A DNA stretch of 64,000 nucleotides, from positions 472,321 through 536,320 of the forward strand of contig JACKMB010000002.1 of the NCBI GenBank assembly GCA_024235615.1. The letters are read 5' to 3'. Below, in pieces: positions 52,411 to 61,728 of this stretch. Each line of letters starts with the position of its first letter. The first letter of the stretch is position 1. The notes under the pieces are model-generated. The model had not been told where the DNA came from. It did not search any database and saw only the letters and a list, made by a program, of their open reading frames with translations. The DNA is from Thauera sp. Its GTDB lineage: Bacteria; Pseudomonadota; Gammaproteobacteria; Burkholderiales; Rhodocyclaceae. The position numbers and the translations under genes are program-made.

Positions 52411-52620
52411 TCAATCCTCGCGCTCGTCGCGCAGCAGGTCCCAGGCGATGAACATGCCCAGCGCGGCGTTCCCCAGCGCGAACAGCGCCACCACCACCGT
52501 CGCCAGCGGCACGAGCGGCCAGCTGCGCAGGAACCAGGCGAGCACGGCGGAGAGCAGGTTGAGCACGATCATCAGCCAGAAGCGGCGATCCTGTGGGCGG
52601 TAGAGGCGGGAGAGCTTCAT
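52411..52620 (-). CDS. Small membrane protein of unknown function
   Basis: This 69-residue protein (MKLSRLYRPQDRRFWLMIVL) has two membrane segments (WLMIVLNLLSAVLAWFL and LVPLATVVVALFALGNAALGMFIAW) and ends in an acidic RDERED. I chose 52620 because the longer frame to 52719 overlaps the Fur-box region. It is divergent from the TonB receptor gene. Function is unknown. Confidence 0.65.
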   Translation of the reverse strand: MKLSRLYRPQDRRFWLMIVLNLLSAVLAWFLRSWPLVPLATVVVALFALGNAALGMFIAWDLLRDERED

Positions 52621-52718
52621 CGGCTTGAGGCGGGGAGGTCGGGAAGACGGGCTGGAAACGCATGATAGCGGGGACGGACTGCAAGCCGGGGTGTCTGCGG
52701 GGAATTTGATAAAAAGCA

Positions 52719-52737
52719 AATGCGAACGATTCGCATT
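52719..52737 (+). promoter_or_regulatory. Fur-type box upstream of the TonB-ABC-NnrS operon
   Basis: AATGCGAACGATTCGCATT is a near-perfect 19-bp inverted repeat (8-bp arms AATGCGAA/TTCGCATT) resembling the betaproteobacterial Fur site. It lies 89 bp before the receptor start and is followed by TATCAT at 52742, a possible -10. Confidence 0.7.
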
Positions 52738-52825
52738 GTTGTATCATTGCTTCCTGATCTTCCTGTTCGGGCAAGCCAGCCGTCGCCAGCCAGCCCGGGA
52801 ACCCGACTTCCTGGAGCTTTCCATC

Positions 52826-54878
52826 GTGCTTCGTCTGCGCCCGCTCGCGGTGGCCGTCCTCGGCCTGTCCGCCCTCCCCGTTTCCAGCCTCGTCCTCGCC
52901 GAGACCATGCTCGGCGCCCAGACCGTCACCGCCAAGGGCTACGCCGCCGACACCCTGGAGACGCCCCAGGCGGTCGAGATCCTGCAGGCGCCGGCGGCCG
53001 GCGGCACGGTCGCGGGCGAGCTGCTGCGCGGCAAGCCCGGCCTCGCGGCGCAGTCCGACGGCGCCTGGGGGCAGAACCCGGTGCTGCGCGGGCTCAAGAA
53101 GGAGAGCGTGGTGGTGATGGTCGACGGCGTGCGCATGAACTCCGCCCAGCCGCAGGGCGCGATCGCCTCCTTCCTCGACCTCGGCCTGCTCGAGCGCGCC
53201 GAGGTGGTCAAGGGCCCGGGCTCGGTGCTGTACGGCAGCGGCGCGATGGGCGGGGTGGTCAACCTGATCACGCCGGACGTCAGGTTTCTCGGCCGAGGAG
53301 AAGCTCGGTGGCCGCATCGGCGCGCGCTTCTCGAGCGTGGACAAGGGCGTCGCCGGCGCTGCGCTGCTGACGCGCTCGAGCGCGAACAGCGCGCTGGTGC
53401 TGGGGGTGGCCGGGCGCGACGTCGACGACTACCGCAGCCCGGACGGCCGCGAGGACCATACCGGCTACCGGTCCGACACGCTGCTGGCGAAGTACAAGCA
53501 CAAGGTGACCGAGGATCTGACGCTGCGGGTGAACCTGCAGCGGCATGAGGACGAGGATGTGTGGTATCCGGGGTCGGCGCGCCGCGGTGCGGGAATTCCT
53601 GCGCCGCTCGGCACCGCCACGATCCACTCGCCCGAGCAGCGCCGAGAGCTGTATGAACTGGGCGTGGATGCGAGGCTGGGTGAAGGAACGCTGGCGGCCG
53701 AGGTCTATCGTCAGGAGGTCTTCCGCCAGATTCGCGCCTTCTCTTCGGCCAAGCAACGCGACTACGTGCGCAACGACGTCAGCTTCGTCACCGATGGCGC
53801 GAAGGCGAAGTATCTGTTTCCGGTCGGAGACGACCACCTGCTGACGGTGGGTGCCGACCTGTGGCGCATGCGTGGGGACCCCGAGCGCTACATCGACAAC
53901 AATCCCCCGGCCTTCGACAACAACATGCGCAACGATCCCTTCAACAAGGGCGTGATCGAATCTGCGGGCGTGTTCCTGCAGGACGAATTCTCGGTCGGCC
54001 AGACCCGCTTCATCGCGGGCGCACGCTTCGACCGCGTGACGGGAGACGCCGCGCGCAAGGGCATGACGCAGACCACCGGCCTCGAGAAGTCCGATAACAA
54101 CCTGTCCTGGTCGCTCGGCGCGATCCAGCCGCTGAACGAGAACCTGAGCGCCTACGCCAACCTCGGTCGCGCCTATCGCGCGCCGGACATGCGCGAGCGC
54201 TTCGAGGATTCGGCGCGTGGCGATGGCTACTACCACGTCGGCAATCCGCAGCTCGATCCGGAGGTGTCGACCAGCTTCGAACTGGGCCTGAGGCAGGCTG
54301 GCGCAGGCTTGCAGTACCAGCTTGCCGCCTTCTACACGCGCATCGACGACTACATCGCCGGACGGGTCACCGGGGCGAACCATCCGCAGAACGGACTGCC
54401 CTTCAAGCTCACTGAGAATCTCGACAAGGTCACGATCTACGGCCTGGAGGGCAGCGCCAGCCTGCCGGTTGGCGCCTTCGTCGCCGACGCCGGCTTCACC
54501 TGGCTGCGCGGCAAGAACCACCAGGACGACGAGCCGCTGTTCCAGATGCCGGCGCCCGAGCTGACCCTCGGAATCGGCCAGCCCGCCGAGCGCGGCTTCT
54601 GGTGGCGGGCGCAGTTGCGTGCGGTGGCCGAGCAGGACCGCATCGCCACCCGCTTCACCAACGGTACGGAAAACGCCACCGCCGGCTTCGTCACCGCCGA
54701 CGCCGAGTTCGGCTGGCGCTTTGGCAAGGTCGGTGCCTTCGAGTCCGCCGGCCTTGCCGTGCAGCTCAGCAACCTGGCCGACAAGCGCTACCACGAGCAC
54801 CAGACCGAGGGCGTCTCGGGCAACGAGCTCGCCGCGCCCGGCCGCGGCATCGCACTGAGCCTGAACGGGAGCTTCTGA
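52826..54878 (+). pseudogene. TonB-dependent outer-membrane receptor, broken by a one-base frameshift
   Basis: A GTG start (GGAG upstream) leads into a signal peptide (RPLAVAVLGLSALPVSSLVLAE), then a plug domain (QAVEILQAPAAGGTVAGELL, ADVVKGPG-like ERAEVVKGPGSVLYGSGAMG) up to NLITPDVRF. The frame then changes; removing one T from TTT at 53285-53287 restores RFSAEEKLGGRIGARFSSV and the barrel that ends in GIALSLNGSF at 54878. Homology type is haem/haemoglobin or siderophore receptor; substrate is unproven. It heads an operon with the ABC importer genes and nnrS behind a Fur box. Confidence 0.87.
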
Positions 54879-54879
54879 C

Positions 54880-56050
54880 ATGCACGACCGCCGCCCCAGC
54901 CACGCGCCCGCGGACCATCATGCGAACCCGCCACGCGGCGTCGTGTTCGTCGATCGCTCGGCCCGCCGCCTCGCATGCGAGGGCCGTCCCGACGTGGGGG
55001 CGGGGGCTGCGATCCGGCCGCGCCGCGGCTTCGCCCTGCCGGCATGGACGCGCGCGGTCATGCACGTCTGCGTGGTGTGCGCCTTCCTGCTCGTGACCGG
55101 CATCGTGCACGCGCAGGCGCAGAAGCTTCCCAAGCTCACCCTCGCCGGTCCCTCGGCCGCGGTGTCGAACGCGCTCATCCACATGGTCGATTCGGGCGCG
55201 CTCGCGGACATCGCCGAGGTGGTCGAGTTCGTGCCCTGGCGCGACCCCGACCAGCTGCGCGTGATGGCGCTCGACGGCGCGCCGACGTGCTGGCGATGCC
55301 CACCAACGTCGCCGCCAACCTGTACAACCGCGGCGCCAAGCTGCAGCTGATCAACGTATCGACCTGGGGCGTGCTGTGGCTGGTGTCGCGCGACCCGGCG
55401 CTGAAGTCGCTCGCCGACCTGCGCGGCAAGGAGCTGGCGATGCCTTTCCGCGGCGACATGCCCGACATCGTGCTGCAGCTGCTGGCCGAGCAGCAGGGCA
55501 TGGACGTGAGGAAGGACCTGCAGCTGCGCTACGTCGCCAGCCCGGTGGATGCGATGCAGCTGCTGGTGATGCGCCGCGTCGACCACGCGTTGCTCGCCGA
55601 GCCGGCGGCCTCGATGGCGCTGCGCAAGACCGGGTCCTTCCCGCTCAGCCTGGTCGCCCCGAGCTGCATCGCAGCGTGGACCTGCAGCAGGAGTGGGGGC
55701 GGGTGTTCGCGCGCACTGCGCGCATCCCGCAGGCCGGCATCGCGGTCATGGGGGCGCTGCGCGAGCGCCCCGAGCTGGTGGCGCGCATCGAGACCGAGTA
55801 CGCGCGCGCGCTGAAGTGGTGCAAGGACAACGCCGAGGCCTGCGGCAAGGCGGTGGCGGCGCGCATCGACCTGCTGAGCCCCGAGGCGGTGAAGGATTCG
55901 ATCGCGGTGAGCCAGCTCGAGGCGGTGTCCGTTGCGGATGCGCGCGCCGAGCTCGAGTTCATGTTCGGCAAACTGGTGGCGAAGAACCCGGCCCTGGTCG
56001 GCGGCAAGCTGCCGGACGAGGGCTTCTACGCCGGAGCGACGAAGCGATGA
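54880..56050 (+). pseudogene. NitT/TauT-type ABC substrate-binding protein, broken by two frameshifts
   Basis: Three frames together encode one periplasmic binding protein: frame A to ~55278 (KLPKLTLAGPSAAVSNALIH, ALADIAEVVEFVPWRDPDQL), frame B ~55280-55660 (LAMPTNVAANLYNRGAKLQ, KELAMPFRGDMPDIVLQLLA), frame C to 56050 (DLQQEWGRVFARTARIPQAG, VGGKLPDEGFYAGATKR). One base is missing near 55281 (GCGCCGAC for GCGCCCGAC) and one near 55660 (CCCCGAGC for CCCCGGAGC). The likely signal peptide is MHVCVVCAFLLVTGIVHAQA at 55060; the 54880 ATG has GGGAG but leaves a 60-residue N-extension. It overlaps the permease by ATGA. The ligand is unknown. Confidence 0.85.
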
Positions 56051-56838
56051 GCCTGCTGCGCGCCTGGCTGGCCGGCTTGCCGGCTTACCTGTGGAGCGGC
56101 TGGGGCGCGATCGCCAGCCTCTTCCTGCTGCTCGCCGCCTGGGAGGCGGTGAGCCTCGTTTACGGCGCGCTGGTGATGCCCGACCCGCGCTCGGCCTTCG
56201 CCACACTGTGGGGCCTGATCGACAGCGGCGCGGCCTGGCCGGAGCTGGCCGCCACCGCGCGCCGCGCGCTCACCGGCTATGCGCTGTCGGTGGTCGCCGG
56301 CAGCTTGCTCGGCCTCGTCGCCGGGCTGTCGATGACCGCCTCGATGATGTCGCGCCCGCTCGTCACCGTGCTCATGGGCACGCCACCGATCGCCTGGCTG
56401 GTGCTGGCGATGCTGTGGTTCGGCGCGAGCGACGGCACGCCGGTGTTCACGGTGTTCGTGGCGTCCTTCCCGGTGATCTTCATCGGCGCGCTGCAGGGCA
56501 CGCGCACGCTCGACAACCAGCTCCACGGCATGGCCGAGGCCTTCCGCCTGCCGCGGCGCATGATGATCACCGACGTCTATCTGCCGCACGTGGTGTCCTA
56601 CCTGTTCCCGGCCTGGATCGCCGCGCTCGGCACGGCGTGGAAGGTGGTGGTGATGGCCGAGCTGCTCGCCACCCAGGACGGCGTGGGCGCGGCGCTCGCG
56701 GTGTCGCGCTCGCACCTCGACACGGCCGCCACCATGGCCTGGATCGCCGCGGTGGTCGGCCTGCTGCTGGCGGTGGAGTACCTGGTGCTGGAACCGATCA
56801 AGCGCGAGGTCGAGCGCTGGCGGGAGCAGGGCGCATGA
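56047..56838 (+). CDS. ABC transporter permease (NitT/TauT family)
   Basis: This 263-residue inner-membrane subunit has about six membrane segments and the BPD signature region GTRTLDNQLHGMAEAFRLPRRMMITDVYLPHVVSYLFP (EAA-type loop). It belongs to the SsuC/TauC-like family that carries sulfonates, nitrate, thiamine precursors or metal chelates. It overlaps both neighbours by 4 bp, as expected for a translation-coupled importer operon. Confidence 0.9.
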   Translation: MSLLRAWLAGLPAYLWSGWGAIASLFLLLAAWEAVSLVYGALVMPDPRSAFATLWGLIDSGAAWPELAATARRALTGYALSVVAGSLLGLVAGLSMTASMMSRPLVTVLMGTPPIAWLVLAMLWFGASDGTPVFTVFVASFPVIFIGALQGTRTLDNQLHGMAEAFRLPRRMMITDVYLPHVVSYLFPAWIAALGTAWKVVVMAELLATQDGVGAALAVSRSHLDTAATMAWIAAVVGLLLAVEYLVLEPIKREVERWREQGA

Positions 56839-57743
56839 ATCCGGTGTCCCGCGCGGAACTGCGCGTCCATGGTCTTTCCCACGCGTTCGCCCGCGACGAG
56901 GTGCTCTCCGGCATCCACTTCCGCGTGCGCGCGGGCGAGGTCGTGGCCCTGGTCGGCCCCTCGGGTTGCGGTAAGACCACGCTGCTGCACCTCGCTGCGG
57001 GCCTGCTGACGGTGCAGGAGGGGCGCGTTGACAACGGCTTCGCCTCCACCGCCTTCATGTTCCAGCAGCCGCGCCTGCTGCCGTGGAAGACGGCGCTCGA
57101 CAACGTCGCGCTCGGGCTCAAGGCGGGCGGGATGAAGCGCGCCGAGCGCCACTTTCGCGCGCGGGAGCTGGCGCTGCGCCTCGGGCTCGCCCATCGCGAC
57201 CTCGACAAGTTTCCCCACCAGCTCTCGGGCGGCATGCAGAGCCGGGTGGCGCTGGCGCGCGCGCTGGTGCTCGCGCCCGAGCTGCTGCTGCTCGACGAGC
57301 CGTTCTCGGCGCTCGACGTCGGCCTCAAGGAAGAGCTCTACCGCCTGCTGCTCGACCACCAGGCCGAGCGCGGCATGGGCGTGCTGATGATCACCCACGA
57401 CCTCATGGAGGCGGTGCGCCTGTCGGACGCGATCCTGGTGATGGCGCCCGAGCCGGGGCGCATCGTGTGCCGCTTCGAGCTCGACCATCCGCCGGCCCGG
57501 CGCGGTGACGCCTGGGTGTATCGGCACACCGCCGAACTCCTGCAGACGCCGGAGGTGCGTGCGAGCTTCGGCCTGCCGGCGGCGGTGGAAGCGGAGGGAA
57601 CAGGCCCTGCGCAGCGCGATGGGGTCTTGCGACCAGGCGGGTCGCAGGGTGGCGGACGCGTGGAGCCGCTGTCCGGTCTGCGCCTGGTGAGCCCCGCTTC
57701 CGGGCTGGTCGCGGTGCAGGGCGGCAAGCGCTGCGGGGCATGA
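56835..57743 (+). CDS. ABC transporter ATP-binding protein (NitT/TauT family)
   Basis: This 302-residue ATPase has Walker A GPSGCGKTTL, Q-loop FMFQQPRLLPWKT, signature LSGGMQSRVALARAL, Walker B LLLLDEPFSALD and H-loop MITHDLME. The last ~45 residues (GPAQRDGVLRPGGSQGGGRV onward) are an atypical Gly/Arg-rich tail beyond the normal ~255-residue family length. Its stop overlaps the nnrS start as ATGA, so NnrS is made from the same message. Confidence 0.92.
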   Translation: MNPVSRAELRVHGLSHAFARDEVLSGIHFRVRAGEVVALVGPSGCGKTTLLHLAAGLLTVQEGRVDNGFASTAFMFQQPRLLPWKTALDNVALGLKAGGMKRAERHFRARELALRLGLAHRDLDKFPHQLSGGMQSRVALARALVLAPELLLLDEPFSALDVGLKEELYRLLLDHQAERGMGVLMITHDLMEAVRLSDAILVMAPEPGRIVCRFELDHPPARRGDAWVYRHTAELLQTPEVRASFGLPAAVEAEGTGPAQRDGVLRPGGSQGGGRVEPLSGLRLVSPASGLVAVQGGKRCGA

Positions 57744-59155
57744 GCATGGGTGACACGACGATGAACGCAGAAGGCAGGCTTGCGACGGGGAGCGGGGCGG
57801 AAAGCGCGCAGCGGTGCTGGAGCGCACGCGTGGCGGCGCGGCCGCTGTTCATGTGCGGCTTCCGGCCATTCTTCGTGCTTACCGCGTTCTACGCGGTGCT
57901 GGCGTTGCTCCTGTGGGGCGGCTTCCTCGGCTTCGGCCTGGCGGTCCCGGCGGTCGCGGGCGGACCCTTCGTGTGGCACGCTCACGAGCTGATGTTCGGC
58001 TTCGGGCTCGCGGCCGTGGCCGGTTTCGTACTCACCGCGGTGCCCGAGTTCACCGCCACGCCGGCCTTCGCGCCACGGGTGGTGGTGCGCTTCGTGCTGC
58101 TCTGGCTGGCGGCGCGCGCGGCGTTCTGGCTGTCGGGCGGGCTCGCAGTCGTCGCCGGCGGCTGGCTCGGTGGGGCCGACGGCCACGCCGCTGCGCACTG
58201 GATCGGGCATGCGCCCGCAGCGCTGCTCAACATCGGCTTCGCCTGCGCGCTGCTGGCTGCGGTGGCGCCGCGGCTATGGCGCGATCCCGAGCGGCGCCAG
58301 CTCGGATTCCTGTGGGGCCTGGCGGCGATGGCCGTCGCAGTGGCGGGCTTCCACCTCGACGTGCTGCGCGGCGGGTACCCGATGCGCTGGGTGCTGGCGG
58401 GGTTGGGCGTGATGATGACGCTGGTGGTGGTGGCGATGAGCCGGATCTCGATGCGCATCATGAACGACGCGCTCGACGCCGAGCGTGCCCGCCGCCTGCC
58501 CGCGCACACCCTGCGCCACGACGAGGAGGCCGAGCTCGAGCTGCCCTCGTACCGTGCGCGGCCACCGCGGCGCAACCTGGCGATCGTGGCGATCGCGACC
58601 TACACGGTGGCCGAGTTCCTCCTGCCGGGCTCGCCGATCACCGGCTGGCTGGGGCTGGGCGCGGCTGCGGCGGTGTTCAACCTGCTCAACGACTGGCACG
58701 TCGGACGCGCGCTGTTTACGCGCTGGGCCTTCTTCCTCTATGCGGTGTATTGGCTGCTCGCGCTCGGCTACCTGCTGCTCGGTCTCGCCCATCTCGGCGC
58801 GCCGCTGGCGCCGAGCGCCGGGACCCACCTGCTCGCGATCGGCGCGATGGGCCTGTCCATCCTGGCGGTGCTGTGCATCGCCGGGCGGACGCACGCAGGC
58901 CATCCGCTCGACGAGCGCCCGTGGGTGGTCGTGGCGGCGGTGTCGATCGCGCTCGCGGCGGTGCTGCGCGCAGCCTCCGGCCTGCCGGACATGCCCGCCT
59001 TCGCGCTGCAACTGCTCGCCGCGCTCGCCTGGGTCGTGGCCTTCACGCTCGCAGCGTGGCGGCTGGGCGTGTTGTTCGTGGCCGCGCGGGTGGATGGCGG
59101 AACCGGGTGCGACGAGTATCACGAGCCTGGCGCGCCGCAGCGCGCCCCGACTTGA
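57740..59155 (+). CDS. nnrS: NnrS family haem- and copper-containing membrane protein
   Basis: This 471-residue protein is NnrS, linked to resistance to nitric oxide and nitrosative stress in denitrifiers. It shows GFRPFFVLTAFY, the FVWHAHELMFGFGLAAVAGF metal-ligand motif, AHWIGHAPAALLNIGFACALL, and 11-12 membrane segments. NnrS genes are usually under NO-responsive control; here it is coupled to a Fur-boxed TonB/ABC operon, an unusual placement. Two start codons (ATG 57740 and 57746) are close together. Confidence 0.92.
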   Translation: MSMGDTTMNAEGRLATGSGAESAQRCWSARVAARPLFMCGFRPFFVLTAFYAVLALLLWGGFLGFGLAVPAVAGGPFVWHAHELMFGFGLAAVAGFVLTAVPEFTATPAFAPRVVVRFVLLWLAARAAFWLSGGLAVVAGGWLGGADGHAAAHWIGHAPAALLNIGFACALLAAVAPRLWRDPERRQLGFLWGLAAMAVAVAGFHLDVLRGGYPMRWVLAGLGVMMTLVVVAMSRISMRIMNDALDAERARRLPAHTLRHDEEAELELPSYRARPPRRNLAIVAIATYTVAEFLLPGSPITGWLGLGAAAAVFNLLNDWHVGRALFTRWAFFLYAVYWLLALGYLLLGLAHLGAPLAPSAGTHLLAIGAMGLSILAVLCIAGRTHAGHPLDERPWVVVAAVSIALAAVLRAASGLPDMPAFALQLLAALAWVVAFTLAAWRLGVLFVAARVDGGTGCDEYHEPGAPQRAPT

Positions 59156-59165
59156 TCTCGATCGA
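59152..59165. promoter_or_regulatory. Candidate Fnr/Dnr-like site before the hemerythrin gene
   Basis: TTGATCTCGATCGA keeps TTGAT and 4 of 5 bases of ATCAA. It overlaps the nnrS stop and lies 145 bp before the hemerythrin start. The GATCTCGATC core is also a common chance palindrome. Confidence 0.3.
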
Positions 59166-59166
59166 G

Positions 59167-59188
59167 GCCCGGCGTGATTGCGCCGGGC
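59167..59188 (+). terminator. Hairpin after nnrS
   Basis: GCCCGGCG and CGCCGGGC form a perfect 8-bp stem with a 6-base loop, 12 bp after the nnrS stop. No T-run; it may end or stabilise the long operon message. Confidence 0.55.
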
Positions 59189-59309
59189 CCGCGCCGGGTC
59201 CGCGCAGGCTGGCGTGAGCGGGTTCGTGGCGGCGCGGGTGTGGAACGCGTTAAGCTGAGGGCCATGGACGGTTCCGGCGAGGAGGCCGTCCGATCCCGGA
59301 GAACCGACG

Positions 59310-59753
59310 ATGGCGCTGCTCAACTGGAAAGCCGACTATTGCACTGGTAACGCGAAGATCGACGACGATCACCGCAATTTATTCGAGCGTATCAACGATT
59401 TCCACTTCGCCTGGCAGAGCAGCCGCGACCGCAAGGACATCGCCCGCGTGCTCAACCGGCTGGTCGAGTATGCGGAAGAGCACTTCGCGCGCGAGGAGGA
59501 GATCATGCGCGCCAGCGGCTACCCGGGACTGGCGCGCCATCACGCGATCCGCGAGGCGCTGTTCGAGCAGATCTTCGTGCTGCAGGGCCACTTCGAGGAC
59601 GGGCGTATCCGCATCGACCGCGATGCGGTCGATTTCCTGCGCGGCTGGCTGGTCGATCATATCGTCGGCGAGGACATGAAGTTCTCGGCCTACGTCGAGG
59701 GTGGGGTCGATCCCGCTCCGGCCTCCAGGGCGATCGACATCGACGTGGTCTGA
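59310..59753 (+). CDS. Bacteriohemerythrin
   Basis: This 147-residue di-iron oxygen- or NO-binding protein has the hemerythrin ligands: KIDDDHRNLFERIN, EHFAREEEIM, ARHHAIREALFEQ and DHIVGED. A short C-terminal tail follows the four-helix bundle. GGAG (59298-59301) precedes the start. It follows nnrS after 154 bp, which suggests a role in oxygen or NO handling during denitrification. It is convergent with the MFS gene. Confidence 0.9.
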   Translation: MALLNWKADYCTGNAKIDDDHRNLFERINDFHFAWQSSRDRKDIARVLNRLVEYAEEHFAREEEIMRASGYPGLARHHAIREALFEQIFVLQGHFEDGRIRIDRDAVDFLRGWLVDHIVGEDMKFSAYVEGGVDPAPASRAIDIDVV

Positions 59754-59788
59754 GGGCTGCGCCGGGCGAGCCCGGATCGAGTCGCGCC

Positions 59789-60991
59789 TCAGGCCGACGC
59801 GGCGCCGGCCTGCAGGCGGCCGCGGCGCGCCATGACGAGGACCGCGAGCGCTAGCACGACCTCGATCAGTCCGATCGCCACGAAGACCGGAGGATAGGGG
59901 CGATCGAGCAGCAGGCCGAAGACGGCGAGGAGCGCGCTGCTGAGCAGGGGGCCGGTAGCGAAGCCGAGCGAGCCGGCCATGTTGAAGGCGGCGAGCGCGC
60001 TCGCGCGGCAGTCGCTGCCGCCGTACTGTGCGGCCAGCACCAGCGAGGGCGCGTACATCAGCGCCGCGATCACCCCGCCCGCAGCCATCGTCGCCACCAC
60101 CCGATCGCCCGGCACGAAGCCCAGCACGGCCAGGAAGACGCCATAGAGCACGCTGCCGATCACCATCATCCACAGTGGATCCCAGTGTCGCGACAGGTGG
60201 CCGGCCGGCCAGGTGAGCACCGAGAAGGGGATCAGGAAGGCCGCCATCGCGATGCCGATCTGGCGCGCGTCGAAACCGATCACCAGGCCCAGGTAGAGCG
60301 ACAGCGTCGATACGATGAAGCCCACGGTGAGGCGGTCGGCGAAGGAGAAGGCGAGCGGGATCAGCAGCTGGCGCCGGCTGCGCAGGGTGCCGACGATCGC
60401 GGCCGCGGCCATGCGTGGGCGCGTGCCACCACCCTCGGCCAGGCGGACGAAGCCGAGCGCGGCCATGGCGAGCGAGAGCAGGCCGCCGCCGAAGGGCACC
60501 CAGAACGGATCGATGCCGCCGATGACGCCGCCCAGGGGGGCGCCCGTGGCCACGCCCAGGCTGATCGAGGCGCCCACCGCGCCCATGCGCGCGCCCAGCC
60601 CGGCGCGGCCGGCGTGGTCGGCGGCGAGTGCCATCAGCAAGGACAGCGCCGACATGTGGGCGAAGCCCTCGACGAAGCGCAGCGCGAGCAGCAGCGCGTA
60701 GCTCTCCGCAGCGTGCCAGGCCCAGGCGATGCCGAGCAGCGCGACGCCGTTCGCCGCGAGCGCGCCCACCGCGAGCAGGCGGCGCTTGCCGAGGCGGTCG
60801 GAGAGCAGGCCGGCGATCGGGGCGCCGAGCAGCGCGCCGATCATGTTGATCGACATGAAGAAGTGGCTGGCGAACTGGCCGAGGCCGGGGAAGCGTTGGG
60901 CGGTGAAGTCGGGCAGGACGGGCACCATGCCGGTGACCGGCAGCATGAGGGCGTAGAGCAGCAGCAGCGGCAGGAGGTGGGGTCCGGTCAT
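59789..60991 (-). CDS. MFS transporter
   Basis: This 400-residue permease has 12 membrane segments and MFS signatures: LLSDRLGKRRLLAVGALAA between helices 2 and 3, LLALRFVEGFAHMSALSLLM in helices 4-5 and LTWPAGHLSRHWDPLWMMV. It resembles drug or metabolite exporters of the DHA1 type. I use ATG 60991 (MTGPHLLPLLLLYALM), which has AGGAG-like AGGTGG region opposite but the best membrane start. Substrate unknown. Confidence 0.85.
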   Translation of the reverse strand: MTGPHLLPLLLLYALMLPVTGMVPVLPDFTAQRFPGLGQFASHFFMSINMIGALLGAPIAGLLSDRLGKRRLLAVGALAANGVALLGIAWAWHAAESYALLLALRFVEGFAHMSALSLLMALAADHAGRAGLGARMGAVGASISLGVATGAPLGGVIGGIDPFWVPFGGGLLSLAMAALGFVRLAEGGGTRPRMAAAAIVGTLRSRRQLLIPLAFSFADRLTVGFIVSTLSLYLGLVIGFDARQIGIAMAAFLIPFSVLTWPAGHLSRHWDPLWMMVIGSVLYGVFLAVLGFVPGDRVVATMAAGGVIAALMYAPSLVLAAQYGGSDCRASALAAFNMAGSLGFATGPLLSSALLAVFGLLLDRPYPPVFVAIGLIEVVLALAVLVMARRGRLQAGAASA

Positions 60992-61728
60992 GGTGTCGGC
61001 GCGGGGGGCGGCCTGCGCGGTCTTGGGGGTGGTCGGGTGCGCGGAATGATACTTCGACCGCCGCCGCCCGCATCTGTTGCCGATCAAGCCCCGCCTGTCC
61101 TCGCGCCCGGCGGCCGGAATCGCGCTGTCTCGCGCAGTAGCGCCTCGATTGCCGGAGCGCAGTGTTCGCAGCTGCCGCAGCTCCTACAGGCGGGCCGGGC
61201 GCATGGTGGTTCCTGTAGGAGCGCCGGCAGGCGCGAAGGCGGCGGTGGAGCGCGGGACGCACGTCGCATGCCGGATCGCCACGTTCGCAGCTGCCGCAGC
61301 GCCTACAGCCGGCCCGGGACGCGCGGTGGTTCCTGTAGGAGCGCCGGCAGGCGCGAAAGCGGCGGTGCAGCGCGGGACGCGCGTCGCATGCCGAAGCGCC
61401 GTGTTCGCAGCTGCCGCAGCGCCTACAGCCGGCCCGGGACGCGCGGTGATTCCTGTAGGAGCGCCGGCAGGCGCGAAAGCGGCGGTGCAGCGCGGGGCGC
61501 GCGTCGCATGCCGGAGCGCAGTGTTCGCGGCTGCCGGCGCTCCTACAGGAAACCGCCACGCTTTAGGGGCGGCAGGCGCGAAGGCGGCGTCTCTCCCTTT
61601 CGGCGAACGTCCTTTATCCGGCCCGGCGTAGAATCCGCTCGCTCCGCCAGCGCCGCCGTGAGCGGCTTTGCGGGTCGTACTGTCGCTGCCTTGTTGCAGC
61701 TCTGCTTTCTTGCCGCGGAGGTTCGCGC
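60992..61728. other. Non-coding gap holding a 120-bp tandem array
   Basis: From the MFS start to the next gene no supported coding frame exists. The first ~160 bp include the presumed MFS promoter. The rest is the REP-derived repeat array and a short lead to 61729. Frames across it encode only the periodic translation of the repeat. Confidence 0.7.
61155..61552. repeat. Tandem array of a 120-bp unit built from REP-like elements
   Basis: Near-identical units begin with TCCTGTAGGAGCGCCGGCAG at 61211, 61331 and 61451, an exact 120-bp period, with a partial unit before and a shortened one after. Each unit has a rightward GTAGGAGC element and, about 75 bp on, an opposite-facing CTGCCGCAGCGCCTACAG element. 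Unit differences are few single bases, suggesting recent duplication. The last copy ends with a perfect leftward element, GGCTGCCGGCGCTCCTACAG. Confidence 0.9.

Noticed and set aside
61155-61552. Repeat array considered as CRISPR
   Set aside because: Units are 120 bp and nearly identical throughout, with no short repeat plus variable spacer pattern and no cas genes.
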